Source: Lachnospiraceae bacterium (GTDB taxonomy: Bacteria; Bacillota; Clostridia; Lachnospirales; Lachnospiraceae). From it: a stretch of DNA of 64,000 nucleotides. The notes beneath the pieces are model-generated. The model was not told where the DNA came from. It was given only the letters and a program-made list of their open reading frames with translations, and ran no database searches. The stretch's first letter is position 1; each line of letters begins with the position of its first letter. Both the position numbers and the translations under genes were made by a program. The DNA lies in assembly GCA_014804785.1 (NCBI GenBank), contig JAAUZD010000018.1:1-64000 (forward strand), in the 5' to 3' direction. Below, piece by piece: positions 17,628 to 26,206 of this stretch.

Positions 17628-17629
17628 CA

Positions 17630-19111
17630 TCATATGATAATACAGACCATGCCTCCGTTTGAATCATTAACGATTTTCTGCATGGTTTCCTGAAGTTTTA
17701 ACTGACTTTCATCTCCAATCATAGTCAGCTTGCTTGTAATTCCGTCATTCACCAATTGCTCTACCGATTTTCCGAAAATATTGGTTTCCCATATACCTGC
17801 TTCGCTCTGGCTTGAGTCGGATATAAAGCGGATTAAGTCCTGAGCCTGTTCTTCCGAACCTACAATAGGCGATATTTCTGTTTCAATGTTGGCACGTATC
17901 ATGTGGATACTTGGACTCTCTGCCCGAATCTTTACTCCAAATTTATTGCCATGCCGGATCACTTCCGGTTTATCAAGTTTAATTTCGCTCCGTTCCGGTG
18001 TCACAACGCCGTATCCCTTTTGTCTGACTGAGTCAACCGCATGCAGAACCTTTACATATTCTTTCTTCATCTTTGCCATTTCTTTCAGCACAGATAAAAG
18101 ATGATATTCATTGTCTATGGTTTCCCCTACCATATCACTCAGCATTTCATAATAATAAGCGTCATCCACTTCAAGCCATACTCTTACACATCCATCCGCC
18201 ATATCAATACTGTCCATCTTACATTTCTTGATAAAGGGTCCATCCAGGACAACTGGATTGTTCTTTACATCCCTGATGCAGTTATACTGATTCATAAGCT
18301 CTTTTACACGCTCAATCAGATCAATCTTCATTTTATGATTAGCGGGCAGCATTTCCACCCACTTGGGCATATAAAATTCAATCATGGTGAGCGGAAACTC
18401 ATACAGGATATTCTCAAGAATCTGGTTGATATCATCCTTCTTCAACTGTTCGCAATTGACCGGCATTACTGATACTTCATATTTATTTCCAATCTCTTCC
18501 GCCAGTCTTGCCGCATCCTCTCCATAAGGCTTTGCTGTATTAAGAAGAACCACAAACGGCTTTCTTAATCTTTTCAGTTCCTTTATGGTACGTTCTTCCG
18601 CCACAATATAATTCTCTCGTTTAATATCCCCAAAGCTGCCGTCGCATGTAATCACAATACCTATCGTGGAGTGATCATTGATGACTTTTCTTGTTCCGAT
18701 CTCCGCCGCCTGGGTAAAGGGAATCTCCTCTGATGACCATGGCGTTTTGACCATTCGTTCCGTTTCGTTTTCCATGTGCCCGGTGGCGCCATCCACCATA
18801 TAGCCCACGCAGTCTATCAACCTGACTCTTGCTTCAATTCCATCTCCCAGAGTCAGCTTTGCTGCCTCTTTCGGAATAAATTTAGGTTCTGTTGTGGTAA
18901 TGGTCTTTCCTCCTGCACTTTGGGGAAGTTCATCCACTACACGCTCCTTTTCATAGGATTCAGTCATATTGGGCAGGACCATAAGATCCATAAATCGCTT
19001 AATAAAAGTGGATTTACCGGTTCTGACCGGTCCAACAACACCTATGTAGATTTCTCCGCCGCATCTTAACTGGATATCTTTGTATAAATCATATTCCTTC
19101 TTTAAGTCCAT
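17630..19111 (-). CDS. spoIVA: Stage IV sporulation protein A (spore coat basement ATPase)
   Basis: SpoIVA is made in the mother cell, binds ATP and polymerises on the forespore surface as the platform for the coat, and is needed for cortex formation. The N-terminal GTPase-like domain has the Walker A GPVRTGKSTFIKRFMDL near residue 24, DCVGYMVDGA and a degenerate NTAKP in place of NKxD, as in the family. From the ATG at 19109-19111 the protein has 493 residues, almost the same as Bacillus SpoIVA (492), and GGAGG stands upstream; the longer frame from 19156 adds 15 residues not found in the family. Its leader carries a sigma-E-like promoter and two hairpins. Synteny with der-gpsA is as in Bacillus but with inserted genes. 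Confidence 0.97.
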   Translation of the reverse strand: MDLKKEYDLYKDIQLRCGGEIYIGVVGPVRTGKSTFIKRFMDLMVLPNMTESYEKERVVDELPQSAGGKTITTTEPKFIPKEAAKLTLGDGIEARVRLIDCVGYMVDGATGHMENETERMVKTPWSSEEIPFTQAAEIGTRKVINDHSTIGIVITCDGSFGDIKRENYIVAEERTIKELKRLRKPFVVLLNTAKPYGEDAARLAEEIGNKYEVSVMPVNCEQLKKDDINQILENILYEFPLTMIEFYMPKWVEMLPANHKMKIDLIERVKELMNQYNCIRDVKNNPVVLDGPFIKKCKMDSIDMADGCVRVWLEVDDAYYYEMLSDMVGETIDNEYHLLSVLKEMAKMKKEYVKVLHAVDSVRQKGYGVVTPERSEIKLDKPEVIRHGNKFGVKIRAESPSIHMIRANIETEISPIVGSEEQAQDLIRFISDSSQSEAGIWETNIFGKSVEQLVNDGITSKLTMIGDESQLKLQETMQKIVNDSNGGMVCIII

Positions 19112-19164
19112 ATCATCCTCCAGTCTTGCTTTAGCCCGTGAACCAGGCACCAGCACAAATCTGC

Positions 19165-19187
19165 CTGTGAAAAATACTTTTTCACAG
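19165..19187. repeat. Perfect hairpin in the spoIVA leader
   Basis: CTGTGAAAAA (19165-19174) and TTTTTCACAG (19178-19187) form an exact 10-bp inverted repeat around three bases, 54-76 bases before the spoIVA start and downstream of its likely promoter, so it would be in the leader RNA. It may be an operator for a DNA-binding protein or an RNA hairpin. Confidence 0.55.
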
Positions 19188-19188
19188 T

Positions 19189-19231
19189 ATTACCCCTTCC
19201 ATACTTAATTAAATGTATGTGAAGGGGTAAT
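19189..19231. repeat. Long inverted repeat overlapping the spoIVA promoter
   Basis: ATTACCCCTTC (19189-19199) pairs exactly with GAAGGGGTAAT (19221-19231), and the inner ATAC/GTAT extends the stem with small mismatches around an AT loop. It lies 38 bases beyond the stop of the metallopeptidase gene and may end that transcript, but it also contains the sigma-E-like -10 box. Confidence 0.6.
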
Positions 19232-19240
19232 GATTTATTA
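19211..19240 (-). promoter_or_regulatory. Candidate sigma-E promoter of spoIVA
   Basis: On the minus strand TAATAAAT (19233-19240) is followed by 13 bases and CATACATTT (19211-19219). The -10 matches the sigma-E CATACANT consensus fully; the -35 is a moderate match. spoIVA is a known sigma-E gene in Bacillus and Clostridia. The -10 lies in one arm and the loop of the inverted repeat at 19189-19231. Confidence 0.55.
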
Positions 19241-19268
19241 CAAGTTTGCTTTTGTTTTAATACCTGTG

Positions 19269-19793
19269 CTAAAAAACATATAAAAGTTCTGCATAATCTC
19301 TAAGCCACTTTTTGTATTGCTTGTACTCGGGGCAGATTTCTTCTACCTTTTTCAAAAAATCCGGGGAATGATCCATATGGATAAGATGACATAGTTCATG
19401 TATGACCACGTAGTCGCAGACCGGTTCCGGCGCCATAAGAATGCGCCAGTTAAAATTTAAATTTCCTTTACTGCTGCAGCTTCCCCACCGGCTTTTCTGA
19501 TCTTTGATACGGATATTATTAAAACTTACATTCAAGATTTCCGCATAGTCGTGGGCTTTCTGGGTTAAAACTTCAAAAGCCTCTTTCCGGTACCACTTTT
19601 CCATCTGTTCCCGTTTATATGCATAATCCGCCTCGTAAGGAATACATAAGAGCATGCGGTCCATTACACACTTCACCTTTGCCCTGCTCCGCTGTTCCCT
19701 AACCACCATAAGCGTCCGTTTTTCTCCCAGATAATACAGCGCATCTCCATTTTCCAGGTTTAATCTGGGAAATGTCATTCTATTTGATTTCAT
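19269..19793 (-). CDS. YgjP-like zinc metallopeptidase (M48-related, DUF45)
   Basis: The 174-residue protein has the [15 protein letters not shown] zinc-site motif (HExxH with a third His, about residues 126-140) and the preceding [19 protein letters not shown] block, both diagnostic of the YgjP/SprT-like DUF45 family. The physiological substrate in bacteria is unknown. Its ATG overlaps the tyrS stop by four bases (ATGA), so the two are translationally coupled, but no functional link to tyrosyl-tRNA synthesis is implied. Confidence 0.9.
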   Translation of the reverse strand: MKSNRMTFPRLNLENGDALYYLGEKRTLMVVREQRSRAKVKCVMDRMLLCIPYEADYAYKREQMEKWYRKEAFEVLTQKAHDYAEILNVSFNNIRIKDQKSRWGSCSSKGNLNFNWRILMAPEPVCDYVVIHELCHLIHMDHSPDFLKKVEEICPEYKQYKKWLRDYAELLYVF

Positions 19794-21013
19794 TTAAGAA
19801 TCACCTTGCGAAAATTCTTCTTACCTCGCTTTACAACTGCGCCATCTCCGGCAAAGGTGTCTTTTCCAAAAACAGCCTTTACATCTGTCACCTTTTCGTT
19901 TTCAAGAGTTACACCGCCCTGCTCGATTGCGCGCCTTCCCTCAGAACGGCTCTGCACCAGCCCGGATTTGCACAACACCGAAATCATATCAATAGTTCCG
20001 TCTGTAAAATCTTCCTCCGTAAGTTCCGAAGTGGGCATATCGGCAGCGACGCCTTTGCTGAACAATGCTCTCGCGCTTTCCTGCGCCTTTGCCGCTTCCT
20101 CTTCCCCATGAACCAGCTTGGTGAGCTCAAATGCAAGAATTTCCTTTGCCTTATTCAGCTGGCTGCCTTCCCACTGATCCATCTCCTCAATCTGACTTAG
20201 AGGCAGGAAAGTAAGCATCCGGAGACATTTGAGCACATCTGCATCCGCTACATTTCTCCAGTATTGATAAAACTCAAAGGGGCTGGTCTTATCAGGATCA
20301 AGCCATACGGCTCCCTTCTGTGTCTTGCCCATCTTCTTTCCCTCAGAATTAAGAAGAAGGGTAATCGTCATAGCATAAGCATCCTTGCCAAGTTTTCTTC
20401 TGATCAGTTCCGTTCCGCCTAACATATTGCTCCACTGATCATCGCCGCCAAACTGCATATTGCAGCCATATCTCTGAAACAGCTCAAAAAAGTCATAGCT
20501 CTGCATCAGCATATAATTAAATTCAAGAAAGCTTAATCCCTTTTCCATTCTCTGCTTATAGCATTCCGCCGTCAGCATCCGGTTCACGGAAAAGTGGGGA
20601 CCGATATCCCGGAGAAATTCAATGTAGTTTAAACCAAGAAGCCATTCGGCATTGTTCACCATAAGAGCCTTTCCCTCGGAAAAATCTACAAAACGGCTCA
20701 TCTGCTTTTTGAAACATTCACAGTTATGATCAATAGTTTCCTTAGTCATCATGGAACGCATATCGCTTCTTCCCGACGGATCACCTACCATAGCTGTTCC
20801 GCCCCCAATCAGCGCAATGGGTTTATTTCCAGCCATCTGCAGACGCTTCATCAGGCACAGTGCCATGAAATGTCCCACATGCAGAGAATCCGCTGTTGGA
20901 TCAAAACCAATATAAAAGGTCGCCTTTCCATTATTGATCAGTTCTTTGATCTCTTCCTCATCTGTCAGCTGTGCCAGAAGTCCTCTGGCTTTTAATTCAT
21001 CAAAAATCGTCAT
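19790..21013 (-). CDS. tyrS: Tyrosyl-tRNA synthetase
   Basis: It charges tRNA-Tyr with tyrosine. The 407-residue class I synthetase shows the HIGH-type HVGHF, the tyrosine-binding [15 protein letters not shown] region, a [10 protein letters not shown] segment, a KMSKS-type KMGKTQKG near residue 225 and a C-terminal S4 RNA-binding domain (about 340-407). ATG at 21011-21013 has GGAG at a proper nine-base distance; the longer frame from 21028 would place it only three bases away or inside the frame. It follows the VWA gene by 33 bases with no room for a T-box leader, unlike many Firmicutes tyrS genes. Confidence 0.97.
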   Translation of the reverse strand: MTIFDELKARGLLAQLTDEEEIKELINNGKATFYIGFDPTADSLHVGHFMALCLMKRLQMAGNKPIALIGGGTAMVGDPSGRSDMRSMMTKETIDHNCECFKKQMSRFVDFSEGKALMVNNAEWLLGLNYIEFLRDIGPHFSVNRMLTAECYKQRMEKGLSFLEFNYMLMQSYDFFELFQRYGCNMQFGGDDQWSNMLGGTELIRRKLGKDAYAMTITLLLNSEGKKMGKTQKGAVWLDPDKTSPFEFYQYWRNVADADVLKCLRMLTFLPLSQIEEMDQWEGSQLNKAKEILAFELTKLVHGEEEAAKAQESARALFSKGVAADMPTSELTEEDFTDGTIDMISVLCKSGLVQSRSEGRRAIEQGGVTLENEKVTDVKAVFGKDTFAGDGAVVKRGKKNFRKVILK

Positions 21014-21046
21014 TTTCATTTTCTCCATATCTTAGGAATTTTGTGT

Positions 21047-22252
21047 CTATTTGTTCAGCATCAGTTTTATCATTGCCTGATTCAATCCGTCCACCGTCAG
21101 CTTATACATCGGGAACAATTCTTTGATTGCTGTCTCTGCTTCTCTCCAGGGTGCGTGACCGGGCGCCATCTTAGGATTCATCCACACCACCTTTTTATAA
21201 TGCCGCTTTAAGAGCTGCAACCATTCCCATCCGGACAATCCGCCGTTTGGTCCCCTGTAATTACCGCTGGTAGAATATAATTCCTCCGGCGCCATCGCCG
21301 CATCTCCCACCACGATTACCTTGTAATCACTGTCCAGATTGCGGAACATCCAGTCCGTATCAATCCAGTCTCCATTTTCACATTCAGGGGTTTTGTAAAG
21401 TTTGGAATAGATACAGTTATGAAAATAGTAGGTTTTTACATCTTTATAGTGATTGGATTTATGCACCGCCTGAAACAATTCATTTAAAAGAGAACTGAAT
21501 GGAATCATAGTTCCTCCCGAATCCATGAGCAGCAACAGCTTCACCGCATTTTTGCGGGGCTTATCCATGACAATCTGAAGACATCCTCCATTATTACAGG
21601 TTTTATCTATGGTGCCTTCTATATCAAGCTCTGTCTTCGGAATATCCAGTTTCGTAGAGAACTGGCGGAGTTTCCTGAAAGCCAGCTGGAACTGACGGTT
21701 ATCCAGCATCCTGTCATCCCTGAAATCCCTGTACTTGCGGGCGCCGATTACCTGAAAGGCACTCTGATAGCCGGTTTTGCCGCCCACTCGGATGCCTCCC
21801 ATAAATCCCCCCATATTTCCAAAAGCAGTCTTTCCCATACTGCCGATCCAGAAGCTTCCCCCGTTGTGCTCGCTGTCCTGATCCCGCAGTCTTTCTTTGA
21901 ATTTGGCTTCCACCTCATCCTTATCGATAAACTGAATTCCGTCCTGCTCATTCATGCGGTAACGCTCTTCCTCGTCCACCATATCGATCAATTCAGACTT
22001 ATCCAGCCATTTCATCATGTTTTTGGAAATCTCATTTTCCGACTGGATTCCCTTAAAGGTTTCCTCAAAAGCCATGTCAAATTTATCAAAATCTGTTTCA
22101 CTTTTGACCAATATCATTCTTGCCAGATAATAAAATTCTGTCAGGCTGCTATTGCAAAGCCCTTTATCCAATGCCTCCTGCAAGGTGAGCCATTCACTTA
22201 AAGTGACATTCAGACCTTTTGCCTTACAGGTATAAAAGAAAGTTGAAAACAT
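21047..22252 (-). CDS. VWA domain protein, CoxE-like, partner of MoxR ATPase
   Basis: The 401-residue protein has a C-terminal von Willebrand A domain starting near residue 235 (VKLLLLMDSGGTMIPF), with a MIDAS of the D-x-G-x-T form seen in CoxE-like proteins rather than D-x-S-x-S. The N-terminal 230 residues are charged and probably helical. It follows the MoxR gene by 26 bases. MoxR-VWA pairs act as chaperone-like machines that insert metals or mature protein complexes; the client here is unknown and no obvious candidate lies beside them. GAGGTAAATGC precedes the ATG. Confidence 0.88.
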   Translation of the reverse strand: MFSTFFYTCKAKGLNVTLSEWLTLQEALDKGLCNSSLTEFYYLARMILVKSETDFDKFDMAFEETFKGIQSENEISKNMMKWLDKSELIDMVDEEERYRMNEQDGIQFIDKDEVEAKFKERLRDQDSEHNGGSFWIGSMGKTAFGNMGGFMGGIRVGGKTGYQSAFQVIGARKYRDFRDDRMLDNRQFQLAFRKLRQFSTKLDIPKTELDIEGTIDKTCNNGGCLQIVMDKPRKNAVKLLLLMDSGGTMIPFSSLLNELFQAVHKSNHYKDVKTYYFHNCIYSKLYKTPECENGDWIDTDWMFRNLDSDYKVIVVGDAAMAPEELYSTSGNYRGPNGGLSGWEWLQLLKRHYKKVVWMNPKMAPGHAPWREAETAIKELFPMYKLTVDGLNQAMIKLMLNK

Positions 22253-22278
22253 GCATTTACCTCATTCTTAAGGTGCCT

Positions 22279-23097
22279 TCAATCCAGTTTCGCTCTTACG
22301 GTTTCCAGATCCTCGTCTTTTTTTACGACCACTCCGATAAACGGAAGCTTCGCCCTTATTTCATCTGCTGAAATACCGCCGATCTGCATGGCATTAATCC
22401 AGTCGATCAGCTCCGATGTGCTGGGCTTTTTGCGAATATCGCGTAAGGATCGTATGCTATAAAATACATCCATGGCATTTTTCAGAAGGTGCTCCTCCAC
22501 ATCGGGATAATGGGTTCTGACGATTTCCTCCATCAATGCTTCATCCGGGAAATCAATGTAATGAAAAATACATCTTCTAAGGAATGCATCCGGCAGCTCC
22601 TTCTCCGCATTTGATGTTATGATAACGATAGGACGCTGTTTTGCTTTTACAGTCCGCTTGGTCTCATGGATATAAAACTCCATCTGGTCAAGTTCCCACA
22701 AAAGATCATTAGGGAATTCCAGATCAGCCTTGTCGATCTCATCAATCAGCAGAATCACCTGTTCCTCCGATTCAAAGGCTTCTCCAAGCTTTCCTAGTTT
22801 AATATAATGGGCAATGTCATTCACTCCCTCTTCCCCGAACTGTCCGTCGTACAACCTCTGTATCGTGTCATACATATACAGACCATCCTGAGCTTTGGTG
22901 GTGGATTTAATATTCCAGATAATCAGTTTTTTCCCAAGGGACTTCGCAACCGCTTCTGCCAGCATGGTTTTGCCCGTTCCCGGCTCCCCCTTGATTAAAA
23001 GGGGCTTCTGCAGAGCAATCGCTACGTTGACGCTTGCCATAAGCTGCTCAGACGCCACATAATCACTGGTACTGTTAAATTGCTGTTCGTTCATCAT
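22279..23097 (-). CDS. MoxR-family AAA+ ATPase
   Basis: The 272-residue AAA+ protein has Walker A GEPGTGKTML (about 37-46), Walker B LLIDEIDKAD (about 121-130), sensor 1 in IVITSNAEKELPDAFLRRC with the arginine finger RRC, and a C-terminal lid region. MoxR ATPases remodel target complexes together with VWA proteins. The gene is directly upstream of the VWA gene and downstream of gpsA. Two ATG codons stand in a row; GAGG lies five bases before the second (start 23094), which may be the true one. Confidence 0.92.
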   Translation of the reverse strand: MMNEQQFNSTSDYVASEQLMASVNVAIALQKPLLIKGEPGTGKTMLAEAVAKSLGKKLIIWNIKSTTKAQDGLYMYDTIQRLYDGQFGEEGVNDIAHYIKLGKLGEAFESEEQVILLIDEIDKADLEFPNDLLWELDQMEFYIHETKRTVKAKQRPIVIITSNAEKELPDAFLRRCIFHYIDFPDEALMEEIVRTHYPDVEEHLLKNAMDVFYSIRSLRDIRKKPSTSELIDWINAMQIGGISADEIRAKLPFIGVVVKKDEDLETVRAKLD

Positions 23098-23162
23098 AAC
23101 CTCATTTCTGCACCCTTGTGCCTTTCATTTTAAATGCTCAATCAATAGAGACTCTCCCGTTT

Positions 23163-24200
23163 CTACCAAGGGACTTCCACACTGTTCTGATACAATTGGC
23201 GCAAATCAATGTTCTCAACCTTTTTATCGCGAAGCATCAGTTCATTTACCGCATCCCTTGCCGGTCTGCCATCAAATAAAATTTTATTCACTTGTTCTAT
23301 GATAGGTACGGGCACGTCATATTTTTGTGCCAGTGCATATCCTGCTTTTGCAGAGTAAACGCCTTCTACCACCATTTTTACTTCTGCCATTGCCTCTTCC
23401 ATGGAAGCGCCTTTTCCGATCAAGATGCCGGCACGGCGGTTCCTGGAATGCATGGACGCACAGGTTACAATCAGATCTCCGATTCCGGTCAGTCCGTAAA
23501 AAGTTTCTATTCTGCCTCCCATACTGATACCGAGCCTTGCAATCTCTGCAATTCCTCTTGTGATAAGAGCAGCCTTGGTGTTATCGCCATATCCTAAACC
23601 ATCTGCCATACCTGCCGCAAGGGCTACTACATTTTTAAGGGCAGCTCCCAGTTCAATCCCCAGTACATCTGAACTGGTGTATACACGAAATACATTGCTC
23701 ATAAACAAATTCTGCAGATATTCCGCAGTTTCCTTATTCTTAGCTCCTACAACAATGGTTGTCGGTATTCCCTTTCCCACTTCTTCCGCATGAGAAGGAC
23801 CGGAAAGCACGGCAACATCTGCTCCCGGAATTTCCTGCTCAATAATTTCAGAAAGGGTCATCAATGTGGTCTCCTCGATTCCTTTAGCAACATTGATAAT
23901 CTTCTGACCATCTGTAATATATGGCGCCATTTTAGCGGAGGTACTTCTTGTAAACGGAGACGGAACTGCCATAACAAGCACATCCTTACCTAAAACAGTC
24001 CTCTCCAGATCCGTGGTAAACTCCATATCATCAGGCAGAATCACACCCGGGAGTTTATCTTTATGTTCGTGTTCTTTCTTTAACATACTGATTTCATCTT
24101 CCATGATGGACCATACCGTAATCTGGTTCCCATTGTTGTGAAGAAGAAGGGACAGTGCGCATCCCCAGCTGCCTGCTCCGATTATTCCTACTTTTGCCAT
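23163..24200 (-). CDS. gpsA: Glycerol-3-phosphate dehydrogenase [NAD(P)+]
   Basis: It reduces dihydroxyacetone phosphate to sn-glycerol-3-phosphate, the backbone for phospholipids, and so feeds PlsY encoded just upstream. The 345-residue protein begins with the nucleotide-binding GAGSWGCALS, has GPSHAEEVGKGIPT and the catalytic Lys region ELGAALKNVVALAAGMADG. GGAGGCGG lies ten bases before the ATG at 24198-24200; a longer frame begins at 24221. The der-plsY-gpsA order is conserved among Firmicutes. Confidence 0.97.
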   Translation of the reverse strand: MAKVGIIGAGSWGCALSLLLHNNGNQITVWSIMEDEISMLKKEHEHKDKLPGVILPDDMEFTTDLERTVLGKDVLVMAVPSPFTRSTSAKMAPYITDGQKIINVAKGIEETTLMTLSEIIEQEIPGADVAVLSGPSHAEEVGKGIPTTIVVGAKNKETAEYLQNLFMSNVFRVYTSSDVLGIELGAALKNVVALAAGMADGLGYGDNTKAALITRGIAEIARLGISMGGRIETFYGLTGIGDLIVTCASMHSRNRRAGILIGKGASMEEAMAEVKMVVEGVYSAKAGYALAQKYDVPVPIIEQVNKILFDGRPARDAVNELMLRDKKVENIDLRQLYQNSVEVPW

Positions 24201-24221
24201 AGTTCTTCCGCCTCCAATCAT

Positions 24222-24869
24222 CTACTCTTTATTTTTTTTCGTCAGATAGGTTTTTCTCTCTTCACCTTTTATAAGACGTACAATATTTTCGCGATGCTTG
24301 TAATAGGCAAGTCCTGTAAGCAATGCCGTAATAACATACATTTCCATCAAAACTGCCTTGGAAGCGCCGAACATTCCCATTTGCCCTGCAATGACCATTT
24401 CAATCATCAGTCCCGCATAAACGAGAAGAGACCCCAACGATACATAGTGGGTCAGGAAAAAGGTTCCAAAAAATACAATAACTCCCATAGGTACAAAAGC
24501 AGGATGGAAAGACAGAATCAGACCAGCTGTTGCTGCAATGCCCTTTCCTCCCTTAAATTTCAGATAAAATGGAAAATTATGACCTAAAATGGCTCCGGCG
24601 GCAGCATATAACTTCAGCAAATAGATTTCATTTGGATGTGACTGGTCAAATATCGCGCCGCAGATCACAATTGCAAGAATACACTTTATGATATCTCCCG
24701 CCAGCACAATCAACCCTGCTTTGGTGCCCAGAACACGGAGCGTATTGGTGGTTCCCGCATTTCCGCTCCCATGCTCTCTGATGTCTATTCCATGAAATTT
24801 TCCATAAATAAATGCCGTCTGAAACAATCCAAAAACATAACCAATGACAATACAGATTAACCGTTCCAC
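24222..24869 (-). CDS. plsY: Glycerol-3-phosphate acyltransferase (acyl-phosphate dependent)
   Basis: PlsY transfers an acyl group from acyl-phosphate, made by PlsX (encoded at 52584-53597), to glycerol-3-phosphate at the membrane, forming lysophosphatidic acid. The 215-residue protein has five or so membrane helices and the three family motifs, visible as GSGNAGTTNTLRVLG (motif 1), FKGGKGIAATAG (motif 2) and a late HRENIVRLIKGEE (motif 3 region). It starts with GTG at 24867-24869 preceded by AAAGGAAAG, and ends 22 bases before the gpsA ATG. Confidence 0.96.
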   Translation of the reverse strand: MERLICIVIGYVFGLFQTAFIYGKFHGIDIREHGSGNAGTTNTLRVLGTKAGLIVLAGDIIKCILAIVICGAIFDQSHPNEIYLLKLYAAAGAILGHNFPFYLKFKGGKGIAATAGLILSFHPAFVPMGVIVFFGTFFLTHYVSLGSLLVYAGLMIEMVIAGQMGMFGASKAVLMEMYVITALLTGLAYYKHRENIVRLIKGEERKTYLTKKNKE

Positions 24870-24870
24870 T

Positions 24871-26205
24871 CTATTTACTTTCCTTTCTTTCCCTTATAAT
24901 AAATTTAAGGGGTGTGCCCTTAAAGCCAAAGGCTTCCCGAATTTTGTTCTCGATGTATCTCGTATAGGAAAAATGCATCAGTTCTTTATCATTCACAAAA
25001 ATGACAAATGTCGGCGGTTTGACAGAAACCTGGGTGATATAATAAAGTCTTAACCGTTTACCTTTATCGGAAGGCGGCTGCTGAAGAGCCACAGCTTCAC
25101 TCATGATTTCATTAAGTACACCGGTTGAAACCCTCATGGAGTGATTTTCGCTCACCATATCGATCAATTCATACAGCTTCGGCAGACGCTGACCGGTCAC
25201 TGCTGAAATGAAGGTGATTTCCGCATAAGGCATATAAGACAGTACTTCCCTTATTTTTGAAGTGTATTTGTTGACCGTCTTATTGTCTTTTTCGATGATA
25301 TCCCATTTATTCACCGCGATGATTACCGCCTTGCCTCTTTCATGGGCAATACCGGCTATCTTCGCATCTTGTGAGGTTACGCCTTCTTCCGCATCAATCA
25401 TCAGAATGACAACATCTGCTCTCTCAACGGCGCTTACCGTGCGCACGATCATAAAGCGCTCTAATTCTTCTTTTATTTTATTTTTACGCCGAAGACCTGC
25501 CGTGTCAATAAAAACATACTCTTTTCCGTGATATGTGACCGGTGTGTCTACCGCATCTCTGGTGGTGCCCGCAATATCCGACACAATCAGCCTGTTCTCA
25601 CCAATCATTTTATTAATTAGAGAAGATTTCCCTACATTAGGTTTTCCCACAATGGCAATCCTGATCCGGTCATCTTCCTCTTCCGCGTCTCCCATTTCTC
25701 CAAAGTGACTGACCACTTCATCCAGCATATCTCCGATTCCAAGCTGGTTGGCGGCGGAAATCGGGTGGGGCTCTCCGATCCCCAGATTATAGAACTCATA
25801 GGTATCTGCCATATACTTTTCAAAATGGTCTACTTTATTGACTGCCAGGATGACAGGCTTGTGTGAACGGCGAAGCATATCTGCCACCTTTGCATCAGCA
25901 TCCACCAGCCCCTGCTTTACATCTACCATAAAAATAATCACATCTGCCGTGTCTATGGCAATCTGCGCCTGTTCGCGCATCTGGGAAAGAATCACGTCCT
26001 GACTGTCCGGCTCAATGCCGCCGGTGTCAATTAAAGTAAACGCTTTATCCAGCCACGTTACATCCGCATATATTCTGTCTCTGGTAATCCCCGGAGTATC
26101 TTTTACAATTGAAATCCTTTGTCCTGCCAATGCATTGAACAGCGTGGATTTCCCAACATTAGGTCTTCCTACCACTGCCACGATTGGCTTTCTTTTTTTG
26201 CTCAT
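24871..26205 (-). CDS. der: Ribosome-assembly GTPase Der (EngA)
   Basis: Der helps mature the 50S subunit. The 444-residue protein has the diagnostic two tandem G domains: first GRPNVGKSTLFN, DTGGI and NKVD; second GKPNVGKSSLINK, DTAGLRRK and NKWD; then a KH-like C-terminal domain. The ATG at 26203-26205 follows one base after the TGA of the upstream radical-SAM gene, so the two are coupled; a longer frame would need a GTG at 26226. Confidence 0.97.
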   Translation of the reverse strand: MSKKRKPIVAVVGRPNVGKSTLFNALAGQRISIVKDTPGITRDRIYADVTWLDKAFTLIDTGGIEPDSQDVILSQMREQAQIAIDTADVIIFMVDVKQGLVDADAKVADMLRRSHKPVILAVNKVDHFEKYMADTYEFYNLGIGEPHPISAANQLGIGDMLDEVVSHFGEMGDAEEEDDRIRIAIVGKPNVGKSSLINKMIGENRLIVSDIAGTTRDAVDTPVTYHGKEYVFIDTAGLRRKNKIKEELERFMIVRTVSAVERADVVILMIDAEEGVTSQDAKIAGIAHERGKAVIIAVNKWDIIEKDNKTVNKYTSKIREVLSYMPYAEITFISAVTGQRLPKLYELIDMVSENHSMRVSTGVLNEIMSEAVALQQPPSDKGKRLRLYYITQVSVKPPTFVIFVNDKELMHFSYTRYIENKIREAFGFKGTPLKFIIRERKESK

Positions 26206-26206
26206 G

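Noticed and set aside
21014-21046. T-box leader before tyrS
   Set aside because: Only 33 bases separate tyrS from the gene before it, too short for a T-box.
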